Shown: positions 18,460 through 27,982 of the stretch, in pieces
Position numbering within the stretch: the first letter of the stretch is position 1
Layout: each line of letters opens with the position of its first letter
Assembly: GCA_902515745.1 (NCBI GenBank)
Contig: CABXWB010000001.1
Coordinates: 62,001 to 126,000, forward strand
Origin: an uncultured Alphaproteobacteria bacterium
GTDB taxonomy: Bacteria > Pseudomonadota > Alphaproteobacteria > HIMB59 > GCA-002718135
Direction of reading: 5' to 3'
Length of the DNA stretch: 64,000 nt
Program-made: the position numbers and the translations under genes
Notes under the pieces: generated by a model
Database searches by the model: none
Told to the model about the DNA's origin: nothing
The model's input: the letters and a program-made list of their open reading frames with translations, nothing else

Positions 18460-19458
18460 TTAGATTAGACTCTTTATCTTTTCTATTAGCTCTAAATTAA
18501 TTTGTCTTGGGCCTTTATCTTGCCTATTAGTATGTCTTCGTTGTCCAGGTAAACGCACATCGTCTAAAGATGTCATTTGTTCAAAAAATTTCTCAGCATG
18601 TTCATGCCAATTTTTTCCTGCAATAAGCTCTGGAGATAAGGCCAAAATAAATTCACCGCCCCTTGCAGGACCTCCGTCATTATTGTCTTCTTCTTTAGCT
18701 TCAAAACTAAATAAATCTCCTACTAGACCTGCAGCTAATAACTCAATCATCATTGCTATTGCAGAACCTTTGTAGTCGCCAAATGTTAAAAGGACTCCCC
18801 CATTTGCAATTTCAGAGGGATTATCAGTTTTTTCTCCATCTTTATTTAAGCCTGTTCCAAATGGAACTTTATGACCATCACGTGCTGCAACCTGAACTTC
18901 TCCCATCGCCATTGTTGAAGTAGCCATATCATAGACTACAGGGGTATTATTTTTTCTTGGCCAAGCAAAGGATATTGGATTTGTTCCAAATAATGGTTTT
19001 TTTGCACCAGCTGGGGCAACGCTTGGTTTATAAGCTGTACAAGCAATTCCAACTAAGTTGTTTTCAGCCAATGCTTCAGTTTCATGCCATAATGCTGCAA
19101 AGTGGTGTGTATTAGTTATAGTTAAAACACCAACACCATGTTTATTTGTCGTTTTTATCAATTCAGGCAAACCAACTTTTATTCCTACAGGAGCAAAGCC
19201 ATAATCTCCCTCTACACGAATTGCATTCTGTGTAAGATAAGTATTTGAAGGTCGCGAAACTCCATTTGCTTTTTTACTTTTTAAAGAAGCTACATAACCA
19301 GGAATACGAAACAATCCATGAGAAACACTTCCATCTCTTTCAGCATGTGAAACTGTTGTTGCTACAGAATCAGCATTGAAATGATCACATCCATGGGCTG
19401 ATAGTGCTTTATATGCTAAATCATATACATTTTCTAATTCTAATGGTGTGGTATTCAT
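18460..19458 (-). CDS. Ldh2-family (malate/L-lactate-type) NAD(P) dehydrogenase
   Basis: This belongs to the Ldh_2 family, which includes malate, ureidoglycolate and 2,3-diketogulonate reductases and differs from the Rossmann-fold dehydrogenases. Motifs: SHAERDGSVSHGLFRIPGY with the catalytic His, TNTHHFAALWHE, GTNPISFAWPR and YDMATSTMAMGEV. At 332 residues the length is normal. It starts the minus-strand operon with a hydrolase, a transporter and xylB, and is divergent from an FAD-dependent hydroxyacid dehydrogenase. It probably interconverts a 2-keto and a 2-hydroxy acid from sugar breakdown; exact substrate unknown. Confidence 0.85.
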   Translation of the reverse strand: MNTTPLELENVYDLAYKALSAHGCDHFNADSVATTVSHAERDGSVSHGLFRIPGYVASLKSKKANGVSRPSNTYLTQNAIRVEGDYGFAPVGIKVGLPELIKTTNKHGVGVLTITNTHHFAALWHETEALAENNLVGIACTAYKPSVAPAGAKKPLFGTNPISFAWPRKNNTPVVYDMATSTMAMGEVQVAARDGHKVPFGTGLNKDGEKTDNPSEIANGGVLLTFGDYKGSAIAMMIELLAAGLVGDLFSFEAKEEDNNDGGPARGGEFILALSPELIAGKNWHEHAEKFFEQMTSLDDVRLPGQRRHTNRQDKGPRQINLELIEKIKSLI

Positions 19459-19491
19459 TTACTTTTATTGAATAATTAATATTATTGATTA

Positions 19492-20862
19492 ATGGATAGA
19501 GGATTATTGGACAATTTAAAAGATATTTTAGAAGAAAGAATATCATTTTCAGAAAGTGTAAGAAATAATCATGCAAAAGGTGAAGATGCCTATGATCCTG
19601 TTCTACCTAGGGCAGTTTTGTTTCCAAAAAACAACGAAGAACTTTCAAAAATATTAAAAATTTGTAATGAATTTAAAGTACCAGTAACTGCGTATGGTAC
19701 TGGTACATCTTTAGAAGGTCATGTTGTTGGAAATGATGAAGGTTTTACAATTTCAATGGAAAATTTCAACAAAGTTATTTCTATTAATGAGGCGGACTTT
19801 GATTGTCGTGTACAAGCAAATGTCTCACGTGAACAACTAAATGAAACTTTAAAAGATAAAGGAGTTTTTTTCCCAATAGATCCAGGTGCAAATGCTTCTC
19901 TTGGAGGTATGGCAGCTTGTTCTGCTTCAGGAACAATGGCAGTAAGATATGGAACGATGCGAACTACTGTGCTTGGTTTAACTGTCGTAATGGCAAATGG
20001 CGATATAATTAAAACAGGAAGTAGGGCAAAAAAAACTTCCGCAGGATACAATTTAACAAACCTGTTTGTTGGTTCAGAAGGAACACTTGGGATTATTACT
20101 GAGGTTCATCTAAGGTTATCACCTATACCTGAAAGTATTATGAGTGCTGTTTGTCAATTTCCGGATCTAGACTCTGCTGTTTTAACAGCACAAGAAATAA
20201 TTCAGTATGGTGTGCCAATTGCAAGAGTAGAATTATTAAATAAAGATCAAATGGATATAAGTATTAAATATTCAAAGTTAGAAAATTTAGAAAGTTTGCC
20301 TACACTATTCTATGAGTTCCATGGGAGTGAAATTTCAAATAAAGAATCGATTGATGTAGTGGAAGAAATTTCAAAAAATAATAATGGCAGTGAATTTAAG
20401 TGGGCAGCAAACACAGAAGAAAGAAACAAGATCTGGAAAGCAAGGCATAATGTATATTATTCAGTAAAAGCTGAGGGAGATAACATTAGAGTGTATGTCA
20501 CTGATGTTTGTGTACCTATTTCAAACATTGTGGAATGTATTAAATTTGCAGAAACAGAACTTAGAGAAACTGGATTAAAGGCACCAATGGTTGGTCATGT
20601 AGGGGATGGAAACTTTCATGTATCTGTTGTTTACGATCCTAGTAAAGAAAATGAATATAAATATATTAGAGCATTTAGTAATAAATTAATTGATAAAGCA
20701 CTAGAAATGGATGGAACTATAACAGGCGAGCACGGTATAGGTCTTCAAAAGAAAGAGTATTTATTAAAACAACATCGAGATAATATTCCACTAATGAAAT
20801 TGATAAAGAAAAGTTTTGATCCAAACAATATTTTAAATCCTGGTAAAGTTTTTGATGTATAA
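19492..20862 (+). CDS. FAD-linked D-2-hydroxyacid dehydrogenase (D-lactate/glycolate type)
   Basis: This flavoprotein of 456 residues has the PCMH FAD-binding domain (VTAYGTGTSLEGHVVG and GTMAVRYGTMRTTVLG) followed by an FAD-oxidase C-terminal cap (GHVGDGNFHVSVVYDP and GTITGEHGIGLQKKEYL). It resembles cytochrome-linked D-lactate dehydrogenases and the GlcD subunit of glycolate oxidase; the absence of GlcE/GlcF neighbours favours the single-subunit D-lactate type. It would send electrons from a D-hydroxyacid into the respiratory chain. It overlaps the following 2OG-oxygenase gene by eight bases. Confidence 0.85.
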   Translation: MDRGLLDNLKDILEERISFSESVRNNHAKGEDAYDPVLPRAVLFPKNNEELSKILKICNEFKVPVTAYGTGTSLEGHVVGNDEGFTISMENFNKVISINEADFDCRVQANVSREQLNETLKDKGVFFPIDPGANASLGGMAACSASGTMAVRYGTMRTTVLGLTVVMANGDIIKTGSRAKKTSAGYNLTNLFVGSEGTLGIITEVHLRLSPIPESIMSAVCQFPDLDSAVLTAQEIIQYGVPIARVELLNKDQMDISIKYSKLENLESLPTLFYEFHGSEISNKESIDVVEEISKNNNGSEFKWAANTEERNKIWKARHNVYYSVKAEGDNIRVYVTDVCVPISNIVECIKFAETELRETGLKAPMVGHVGDGNFHVSVVYDPSKENEYKYIRAFSNKLIDKALEMDGTITGEHGIGLQKKEYLLKQHRDNIPLMKLIKKSFDPNNILNPGKVFDV

Positions 20863-21634
20863 ATTAAATAATGAGTTTGAAATAAATTATAACAAAGAAA
20901 TTATCCCAAAAAAATTAAATCCAGATTTAGATAAAAAATTAGAAAAAGAGGTCAATTTTTTTCTTAAATGGGGCTATCTTATTATTGATAAAGCTCTAAC
21001 AGATAACCAAATTGTACTCTTAAGAAAAACTTTTAATAAAACTTTTAAAAAACTTAAAGGAAAAGAACATATAGATTATAATTTATTTGAATATGATAAA
21101 AACTTCTTATTTTTGCTTGATAATAAACCCGTAATAAAAAGAATTTCTGCAATTCTAGGTAACTGTATTCAACTTCATAGCGCTTCAGCAAGACTATCAA
21201 GTCCTGGATCAAAAAATCAAAATTGGCATAGAGATGGGCATTGGCCTGTTGATCCAAATGGAACACCAATTGGAAGTATTCCTGGTCAAATTAATTGTGG
21301 TTATTATCTAGATCTCTTAACTGAACAAAATGGTCCGATAGCAATTGTTCCAGGAAGTCAAAAAGCTTTATTTAAACCGCCAAAAAAAGATTTTGAATTT
21401 CCAGATCAAAAAATAATATATGCAAAACCTGGGCAAGCCATAATATTTAATGGATGGATATATCATAGAGGTTTAGGTAATAAATCAAAGTCTAATAGAA
21501 GAGTGTGTTTAATATGCTATCAAAATTCATGGATGAAATCGCGAGAAACATTTGATGGGCCAATTATTTCAAAAATAAAAAAAAGTGGAAGTAGTTTACA
21601 AAAATTACTTTTAGGATCAGTTAATAAATGGTGA
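20855..21634 (+). CDS. Phytanoyl-CoA dioxygenase (PhyH) family 2OG/Fe(II) oxygenase
   Basis: This non-heme iron oxygenase uses 2-oxoglutarate. The iron-binding facial triad is visible as H-x-D in NWHRDGHWPVD and a distal His in GWIYHRGLGNKS, followed by the 2OG-binding Arg in RRVCLICY. It has 259 residues, typical of the family. The ORF track uses a TTG at 20852; I take the ATG three bases on. It overlaps the upstream D-hydroxyacid dehydrogenase by eight bases, so both probably act on the same compound. Substrate unknown; the family hydroxylates very varied small molecules. Confidence 0.82.
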   Translation: MYKLNNEFEINYNKEIIPKKLNPDLDKKLEKEVNFFLKWGYLIIDKALTDNQIVLLRKTFNKTFKKLKGKEHIDYNLFEYDKNFLFLLDNKPVIKRISAILGNCIQLHSASARLSSPGSKNQNWHRDGHWPVDPNGTPIGSIPGQINCGYYLDLLTEQNGPIAIVPGSQKALFKPPKKDFEFPDQKIIYAKPGQAIIFNGWIYHRGLGNKSKSNRRVCLICYQNSWMKSRETFDGPIISKIKKSGSSLQKLLLGSVNKW

Positions 21635-21640
21635 AGTAAA

Positions 21641-22696
21641 CTATATTCTTTCTAATTTTTCACTTTTCAGAGATTTATACATCGCTTCAAGTATTTTCAC
21701 AGTTTTTAGAGCAAGATCTCCATTTGAATGATTCGTTACGTTTTTATTTAAACATATATCTACAAATGTATTCAATGCTTCTTTAGTGCCATAAGCATAT
21801 GCACCATCACCCTCTTTAATTTTATGTTCAATAATATTTTCATCATTTAATCTTACAAAAAGTCTTTCTCTTTTTATTTCCATATCTAAATATAAAGTAC
21901 CAATAGTTCCATGAATTGTAATATAAAAAGTTCCTCCAAAATTTTTAGGCACAAAAGCACTACCAGAAAATGATCCAGTTGCTCCATTGGCAAATTTCAT
22001 TGATATCGCATTGGTATAATCAACTTTTGTTGGCGATGGAACTGAAAGACAAAATATACATTCTGGGTCAAGATTAGTAATTTTTAATATACCTGCAAAC
22101 ATATGCGATAATTGTCCCCAACCATAACCACCAGCTTTTTCAGGATCTGACCAAGTTGATGCATGAGGTTGAAAAGTATGATTATCTGATTCACTTAAAG
22201 GTATACCCTGAAATAAATCTGTTAAAGAAGAAGAAAAAGCTGCGTCTATATGCTTAATTTCTCCAATTAAACCATTTGAAATTATATCTTCTGCTTGTGA
22301 CATAAAAGTTTTAAAATTAAAACCATTAGGAATTAAAATTTGCTTATTATTTTTTTTAGCAAGTTCAATTAATATTTCTGCATCTTTAACATTCGTCGTC
22401 ATAGGTTTTTCAATCATTACATGACATTTTTTTTCAAGAGCTGCTTTGGCATTTTCAAAATGAGCGTGATGTGGAGAAGAAATAATTACCCCATCCAAAT
22501 CAGATAATTGAAGCATTTCCTTGTAATTTGTTGATGCAAATTTAAATCCAAATTTTTCCTTAACAAATTTTAATTGATCTTCTTCGAGTTTACATACACT
22601 TGTTAATTCTACTTCACTTCTTTCTAATAAATGTGGAATGTGGTTTTCAGTTGCCCACCATCCAGCACCTATTACCCCAATTTTTATTTTATTCAT
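21641..22696 (-). CDS. Gfo/Idh/MocA-family NAD(P)-dependent sugar oxidoreductase
   Basis: The N-terminal Rossmann fold (KIGVIGAGWWATENHIPHL) and the catalytic lysine motif HVMIEKPMTTN identify this 351-residue protein. The second domain includes PHASTWSDPEKAGGYGWGQLSHM, common in family members acting on sugars or cyclitols. It converges with the 2OG oxygenase gene and is followed upstream by a RhaM-like mutarotase 10 bases away, so it likely oxidises the C1 of an aldose to a lactone. A second, distant Gfo/Idh gene lies at 43.5 kb. Confidence 0.85.
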   Translation of the reverse strand: MNKIKIGVIGAGWWATENHIPHLLERSEVELTSVCKLEEDQLKFVKEKFGFKFASTNYKEMLQLSDLDGVIISSPHHAHFENAKAALEKKCHVMIEKPMTTNVKDAEILIELAKKNNKQILIPNGFNFKTFMSQAEDIISNGLIGEIKHIDAAFSSSLTDLFQGIPLSESDNHTFQPHASTWSDPEKAGGYGWGQLSHMFAGILKITNLDPECIFCLSVPSPTKVDYTNAISMKFANGATGSFSGSAFVPKNFGGTFYITIHGTIGTLYLDMEIKRERLFVRLNDENIIEHKIKEGDGAYAYGTKEALNTFVDICLNKNVTNHSNGDLALKTVKILEAMYKSLKSEKLERI

Positions 22697-22706
22697 TTTT
22701 AAAAAT

Positions 22707-23018
22707 TTAATCTAAATGCATTTGTAATGGTAATAAGTATGGAAAGTTTGTTTTTGGATCAATATCTACTTTCATAATAGGTTTCATATATTCAGACCAT
22801 TTTTTATTAATTTCGCTATTAGAGATAAAATTAATTGATTTATTAAGATCATCAGTTTCAAAATATCCAAAGAGTTTTATTCCATATCTAAAAATATTAT
22901 AGTTTCGTAATCCAGCTTCTTTAAGCATTTGAACCATTTCTGGCCAAATTTCATCATGTCTCTTTTTATATTCTTCCTCATATCCTGGTCGGATTTCAAG
23001 AATCCATGCGTAATTCAT
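22707..23018 (-). CDS. rhaM: L-rhamnose mutarotase-like protein (RhaM family)
   Basis: This small enzyme of about 103 residues speeds alpha/beta anomer exchange of a sugar. The active-site histidine is in KRHDEIWPEM, and NYAWILEIRPGYEEEY, NYNIFRYG and KWSEYMKPIM follow the RhaM plan through a C-terminal beta strand. The ORF track extends to 23078, but the inner ATG at 23018 has AGAGG just upstream and gives the standard length, so I choose it. Neighbouring dehydrogenase and lactonase genes support use of a deoxy-sugar such as L-rhamnose or L-fucose. Confidence 0.8.
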   Translation of the reverse strand: MNYAWILEIRPGYEEEYKKRHDEIWPEMVQMLKEAGLRNYNIFRYGIKLFGYFETDDLNKSINFISNSEINKKWSEYMKPIMKVDIDPKTNFPYLLPLQMHLD

Positions 23019-23095
23019 AAAACCTCTTTTCAAATAAATTATATGTATTAATTTTATAAAGTTATAGAAAAAATTCAATTTTATAAAAAATATAA

Positions 23096-24004
23096 ATGGA
23101 AAAAATAGCTATTATTGACTCACATCATCATCTATGGGATCTTGATTCTAAAGAAACATATTATCCTTGGTTAAGCGGTAATGAAGAAAATGCTTTTTAT
23201 GGAAGTTTTAAAAATATTAAAAAGAGTTATTTATTAGATGATTATTTAAATGATGCAAAAAATCAAAATCTTGTAAAATCAGTACATGTTCAGGCTGAAC
23301 ATGATGCAGTAAACCCGATAGAAGAAACAAAATGGTTACAAAATATTTCAGATAATAATAATTTAAAAATCCCAAATGGGATTGTTGCATTTGCAGATTT
23401 TTCTAAAGAAAAAGTCAGTGAAGTTCTTGATCAGCACCTTGAATATAAAAATGTAAGAGGAATTAGACAAATCTTGTCATTTGATAAAGATAAACCTGAA
23501 TATTCTCATGCTAAAAAAGATTATTTAAAAGATGAGTTATGGCAAGATAACTTTAGACATTTGGCCAATAGAGAATTATCTTTTGATATACAAATATATC
23601 CACATCAGTTTGAGGATGCTTGTAAATTAGCAAAACGTTACCCAAATGTACTATTTATCTTAAATCATACTGGCGAGCCTTGTCTCCAAACAAAAGAATA
23701 CAAAAATTATTGGATGAAAAATATGCAATCTTTAGCCAGGCATGAAAATTTTGTTTGTAAAATATCAGGATTAGGAATGTCTAATCCTAGTTGGACAATT
23801 ATTTCTACTGAATATTTTATTTTAAAAACAATTGAAATTTTTGGTGTTGATAGATGTATGTTTGGATCGAATTTTCCTATAGATAAGATTTTTAACACTT
23901 TTGATAATTATTGGAGTTCTTATTTTGAAATAGTAAAAAATTTTTCAAAAGATGAAAATGATAAAATTTTTTTAAAGAATGCAGAAAAGTGCTATAGAAT
24001 TTAA
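23096..24004 (+). CDS. Amidohydrolase, L-fucono/rhamnono-lactonase type (COG3618)
   Basis: This TIM-barrel metal hydrolase of 302 residues starts with IDSHHHLWDLDSKETYYPWL, the metal-binding HxH strand typical of the L-fuconolactonase / 2-pyrone-4,6-dicarboxylate hydrolase group. Later motifs are HVQAEHDAVNPIEETKWL, LNHTGEPC, CKISGLGMSNPSW and MFGSNFPID. It would open the lactone made by a sugar dehydrogenase. It is divergent from the mutarotase/Gfo-Idh pair and overlaps the pdxA-like gene by one base. Confidence 0.85.
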   Translation: MEKIAIIDSHHHLWDLDSKETYYPWLSGNEENAFYGSFKNIKKSYLLDDYLNDAKNQNLVKSVHVQAEHDAVNPIEETKWLQNISDNNNLKIPNGIVAFADFSKEKVSEVLDQHLEYKNVRGIRQILSFDKDKPEYSHAKKDYLKDELWQDNFRHLANRELSFDIQIYPHQFEDACKLAKRYPNVLFILNHTGEPCLQTKEYKNYWMKNMQSLARHENFVCKISGLGMSNPSWTIISTEYFILKTIEIFGVDRCMFGSNFPIDKIFNTFDNYWSSYFEIVKNFSKDENDKIFLKNAEKCYRI

Positions 24005-24981
24005 TGAGAAATAAAAAAATTATAGCTATTCTTTTAGGTGATCCATCTGGAATAGGCCCTGAATTAATTTCTAAAATTCTATCTCATAATATTTTAAAAA
24101 AAATAAATATTATAATTGTTGGAGAAAAATCTATATTTGATCAACATTTAACAAGACAACAAAATAAAACAAATATTAAATTTATAAATAATTTTGATCA
24201 GATAGAATTTAAAAATACTAATAAACTTTTCTTCGATATTACTAAAAGAAAAATAAGATATCCAATCGGCAAAGTAAATATAAAATCAGGAATTTCTGTT
24301 TTAAATTCTATCGATATAGCGGTTGATTTATATAATAAGAAAAAAATAGATGGAATTAATTTTGCTCCATTTAATAAAACAAGTTTAGATCTTGCTGGTA
24401 TGAAATTTAAGGATGAACTCCATTATTTTAAAAATAAATTTAAAATAAAAAGCTATGTTTGTGAACTTAACGTATTAAATAATTTTTGGACTGCTCGAGT
24501 AACATCACATATTCCGCTTAAAGATGTTGCAAAAAATATCACTATTAAAAATATTCTTGAACCAATTAAATTAGTTAATAAGTATTTAAAAAAAAATGGA
24601 TTAAAAAATCCAAAAGTAGGTGTTCAAGCTTTAAATCCTCACGCTGAGTTTGGAAATGAAGAGAAAAAAATAATAATACCTGCAATAAACAAAGCAAGAA
24701 AAATGAAAATCAAAGCTTTTGGCCCGTTACCATGTGATACATCATTTATTAGAGCTTATAAAAATAAAGAGTATAATTGTCTTGTCGGGATGTATCATGA
24801 CGCTATTCAATCAGGCCTTAAATCGTTTGGATTTGAAAAAGGTGTTACTGTTCAAGGTGGTTTACCAATACCCATAACTACACCTGCTCATGGAACAGCT
24901 TTTGATATTGTGGGTAAAAATAAAGCTAACGTAAGTCCGATGCTAGAATCTTTAAAGTTATTACTTAAACTCTTATCTTAA
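24004..24981 (+). CDS. PdxA-like NAD-dependent dehydrogenase, probably catabolic
   Basis: This protein has the fold and metal site of 4-hydroxythreonine-4-phosphate dehydrogenase: GDPSGIGPELISKIL at the start and the three metal histidines in VTSHIPLKDVA, ALNPHAEFGNEE and MYHDAIQSGLKSFGF. The substrate motif GHTE of vitamin-B6 PdxA is replaced by DELH (KFKDELHYF). With its place between a lactonase and a sugar-acid dehydratase this suggests a PdxA2-type enzyme acting on a sugar-derived hydroxyacid rather than in pyridoxal synthesis. Length 325 is normal. Confidence 0.8.
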   Translation: MRNKKIIAILLGDPSGIGPELISKILSHNILKKINIIIVGEKSIFDQHLTRQQNKTNIKFINNFDQIEFKNTNKLFFDITKRKIRYPIGKVNIKSGISVLNSIDIAVDLYNKKKIDGINFAPFNKTSLDLAGMKFKDELHYFKNKFKIKSYVCELNVLNNFWTARVTSHIPLKDVAKNITIKNILEPIKLVNKYLKKNGLKNPKVGVQALNPHAEFGNEEKKIIIPAINKARKMKIKAFGPLPCDTSFIRAYKNKEYNCLVGMYHDAIQSGLKSFGFEKGVTVQGGLPIPITTPAHGTAFDIVGKNKANVSPMLESLKLLLKLLS

Positions 24982-25030
24982 TATTAAAAAATTCTCTTAA
25001 ATTGAATTAAATTAGTATAATAATTATTGT

Positions 25031-26215
25031 GTGAGTAAAATTGTAAGTGTTAAAGCAAAGGTCTATAAATGGACAGGGCCCGTTCAAAAAATTCACGAAA
25101 ATTTTTGCACAAATGCTGCAGATATTGTGAATCAAGAAAATATTTCAAATGATAGATGGACAACATATAAATTTCATAGTTGGTTAGTTGTTGAAGTAGA
25201 AACAAGTGATGGTTTTATAGGTTTAGGTAATGCCGCATTATCCCCAGAGCCGTGTAAATCAGTTGTAGATACTTATTTAGCCCCAGCCATTATCGGTGAA
25301 AGTATATGGGATTATGAGCATATATGGCAAAAGATGTATCGACAAACACTAGCTTGGGGAAGAAAAGGTGTAGGTATGACAGCTATTAGCGCTGTTGATA
25401 TTGCAATATGGGATGCACTTGGAAAATCTGCGAAACAACCTGTATTCAAATTATTAGGTGGAAAAACTAAATCAAAACTCCCTTGTTATGCAAGTAAGCT
25501 TTATAGTCAACCTCTTGATAGTCTTGCAAAAGAAGCTAAAGATTATGTAGATCAAGGTTTTAAAGCAATGAAATTAAGACTTGGTTGGGGTCCCACTGAT
25601 GGTGCTGAAGGTATGCACAAAAATATTGAGTTAATCAAAACAGTACGATCAGTTGTTGGTGATAATGTTGATCTTATGGCTGATGTATATATGGGATGGA
25701 CATTTGAATATGCAAAAAGAATGATGAGATTAATTGATAATGAAAATCTACGTTGGTTAGAAGAACCAGTTATTGCTGATGATATTGATGGTTATGCAGA
25801 TCTAAAAGCTTCATGTAGAACTCCTATATCTGGTGGTGAACATGAATATACACTTTTTGGTTTTAGACAATTACTAGAAAAAAAAGCAATTGATGTTGTG
25901 CAATTTGATACGAATAGAGTTGGTGGAATAACACAGGCGCATAAAATTTCTGCTTTAGCTGAGGCGTTTCAAATACCAGTTATTCCTCACGCTGGACAAG
26001 TCCATAATTTTCATATTTCCATGAGTTCAGTCAATGCTCCTATTGTCGAATATTTTCCATTCTGGCCAGTAGAAATTGGTAATGAATTATTTTGGTATAT
26101 TTTTGATGGAGAGCCTCAAGCAAAAAATGGTTTTATTGAATTAGATGAAAATAAGCATGGATTAGGAATAGAATTATCAGAAAAATATTTAGAAAACTTT
26201 GAAATTAATCAGTAA
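25031..26215 (+). CDS. Enolase-superfamily sugar-acid dehydratase (rhamnonate dehydratase-like)
   Basis: This mandelate racemase/muconate lactonizing family protein of 394 residues starts with GTG. The metal ligands appear as Asp in LMADVYMGW, Glu in RWLEEPVIADD and Glu in ISGGEHEYT. A lysine/arginine pair (AMKLRLGWG) and a late VIPHAGQVHNFHIS give acid-base residues. The capping segments and the IEYFPFW-like tail resemble L-rhamnonate or related aldonate dehydratases. The product would be a 2-keto-3-deoxy acid. It ends 2 bases from the convergent IlvD/Edd dehydratase. Confidence 0.82.
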   Translation: MSKIVSVKAKVYKWTGPVQKIHENFCTNAADIVNQENISNDRWTTYKFHSWLVVEVETSDGFIGLGNAALSPEPCKSVVDTYLAPAIIGESIWDYEHIWQKMYRQTLAWGRKGVGMTAISAVDIAIWDALGKSAKQPVFKLLGGKTKSKLPCYASKLYSQPLDSLAKEAKDYVDQGFKAMKLRLGWGPTDGAEGMHKNIELIKTVRSVVGDNVDLMADVYMGWTFEYAKRMMRLIDNENLRWLEEPVIADDIDGYADLKASCRTPISGGEHEYTLFGFRQLLEKKAIDVVQFDTNRVGGITQAHKISALAEAFQIPVIPHAGQVHNFHISMSSVNAPIVEYFPFWPVEIGNELFWYIFDGEPQAKNGFIELDENKHGLGIELSEKYLENFEINQ

Positions 26216-26217
26216 AT

Positions 26218-27951
26218 TTAGTGACTATGTCTTTTGACTTCAGCACCTCTTTTTCCAATTAGAAAATCTAAATCTGCTCCTTTGTCAGCTTGCATTACAT
26301 GTTCAACATACATTTTTTGATAACCACCTGTGATTTCTGGAACAACAGGTGAATAATTTTCCAGACGATTTTTTATTGTTTCATCATCAACTTTTAAATT
26401 CATTGTTCCTTGATCAACATCAACTTCTATTTCATCACCATTTTGAACCGCTGCTAAAGGACCTTTAACCGCAGCTTCTGGAGCTGTATGAAGTATTACT
26501 GTACCATATGCTGTTCCACTCATTCTAGCATCAGATATTCGAATCATATCTCTCACACCTTTTTTAAGTACTTTTTGTGGAAGTCTCATATTTCCAACTT
26601 CAGCCATACCAGGATAACCTTTCGGCCCACAGTTTTTTAAAACTAATATTGAATTTTCATCAACTTCTAAATTAGGGTCATCAATCTTTTCATGAAACTC
26701 TTCTACGCTTTCAAAAACTACAGCTTTTCCAGTATGTTTCATTAATTCTGGTGATGCAGCTGATGGTTTAATAATTGCACCATTTGGAGCTATATTGCCC
26801 CTAAGAATTTTAATTCCTCCATTTTTTGTTAATGGATTTTCAAATTCTTTTATAACGTCATTGTTCCAGCATTTAGCGTTTAAATTATTCTCAGCTATTG
26901 TTTTTCCATTAACAGTCATTGAATTTTCATCTAGTAATTTTTTTTCCATTAATCTTTTTATGACTACTGGAACACCGCCTGCATAATAAAAATCTTCCAT
27001 TAAGTATTTTCCTGAAGGTTGAAGATTTACTAATGTTGGAATGCCATCTCCACATTTATTCCAATCATCTAAATCTAAATCAATTTCCATTCGGCCTGCA
27101 ATTGCAGCTAAATGGATAACTGCATTTGTAGATCCACCTATTGCTCCATTGACCTTGATTGCATTTTCAAATGATTTTTTTGTAACAATTTTTGACATTG
27201 TTATATCTTCCTTGACCATTTCAACAATTCTTTTTCCAGACATATGCGCTAAAGCATATCTTCTAGAATCCACTGCAGGTATTGCAGCATTTCCAGGAAG
27301 TGACATTCCTAATGCTTCTACCATCGAACCCATTGTTGATGCAGTCCCCATTGTCATACAGTTACCTTTTGATCTACTCATTGAAATTTCTGCATTTATA
27401 AAATCTTCTTCTGTTATTATGCCCGCATTTAAATCTGCATCAAGTTTCCAAACTCCTGTTCCAGAACCTATTGTTTCACCTTGATGATGTCCATTAAGCA
27501 TTGGACCACCTGAAACACCTATTGTAGGAAGATCTACACTCGCCGCACCCATCATTAATGAAGGTGTTGTTTTATCACAACCCATTAATAGTACTACTCC
27601 ATCTATAGGATTACCCCTTATTGCTTCTTCAACGTCCATACTTGCTAAATTTCTAAACAACATAGCTGTAGGTCTTAGATTTGATTCACTTGCTGAAAAA
27701 ACAGGAAATTCAAGAGGGAAACCTCCAGCTTCATAAACTCCTTTTTTGACAGACTCTGCTATCTCTCTAAAATGACCATTACAAGGAGTTAATTCTGACC
27801 ATGTGTTACAAATACCAATTACAGGACGACCGTCAAATAAATGATTTGGATGGCCTTGATTTCTCATCCAACCTCTATGAATAAATGTATCTCTTCGATG
27901 TGATTTAGAATTATACCAATTAGAAGATCTAAATTTATTTTTTTTATTCAT
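26218..27951 (-). CDS. IlvD/Edd-family sugar-acid dehydratase (L-arabonate type)
   Basis: This iron-sulfur dehydratase has 577 residues. Motifs such as GICNTWSELTPCNGHFREI, LLMGCDKTTPSLMMGAAS, GNCMTMGTASTMGSM and GSTNAVIHLAAIAGR carry the cluster cysteines. The family includes dihydroxyacid, phosphogluconate, L-arabonate and D-xylonate dehydratases; the RSSNWYNSKSHRRDTFIHRGW start is characteristic of the arabonate/aldonate subgroup, not IlvD of valine synthesis. It probably dehydrates a pentonate or deoxyhexonate to a 2-keto-3-deoxy acid, alongside the enolase-type dehydratase next door and the SMP-30 lactonase upstream. Confidence 0.87.
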   Translation of the reverse strand: MNKKNKFRSSNWYNSKSHRRDTFIHRGWMRNQGHPNHLFDGRPVIGICNTWSELTPCNGHFREIAESVKKGVYEAGGFPLEFPVFSASESNLRPTAMLFRNLASMDVEEAIRGNPIDGVVLLMGCDKTTPSLMMGAASVDLPTIGVSGGPMLNGHHQGETIGSGTGVWKLDADLNAGIITEEDFINAEISMSRSKGNCMTMGTASTMGSMVEALGMSLPGNAAIPAVDSRRYALAHMSGKRIVEMVKEDITMSKIVTKKSFENAIKVNGAIGGSTNAVIHLAAIAGRMEIDLDLDDWNKCGDGIPTLVNLQPSGKYLMEDFYYAGGVPVVIKRLMEKKLLDENSMTVNGKTIAENNLNAKCWNNDVIKEFENPLTKNGGIKILRGNIAPNGAIIKPSAASPELMKHTGKAVVFESVEEFHEKIDDPNLEVDENSILVLKNCGPKGYPGMAEVGNMRLPQKVLKKGVRDMIRISDARMSGTAYGTVILHTAPEAAVKGPLAAVQNGDEIEVDVDQGTMNLKVDDETIKNRLENYSPVVPEITGGYQKMYVEHVMQADKGADLDFLIGKRGAEVKRHSH

Positions 27952-27982
27952 AAAAAAAGTTTTATCTAATTAAAGTAAAAAA

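Noticed and set aside
23019-23078. Upstream extension of the mutarotase
   Set aside because: The inner ATG has AGAGG and gives the standard RhaM length.
27041-27484. 147-codon ORF opposite the IlvD/Edd dehydratase
   Set aside because: Antisense shadow with no ribosome site or family resemblance.
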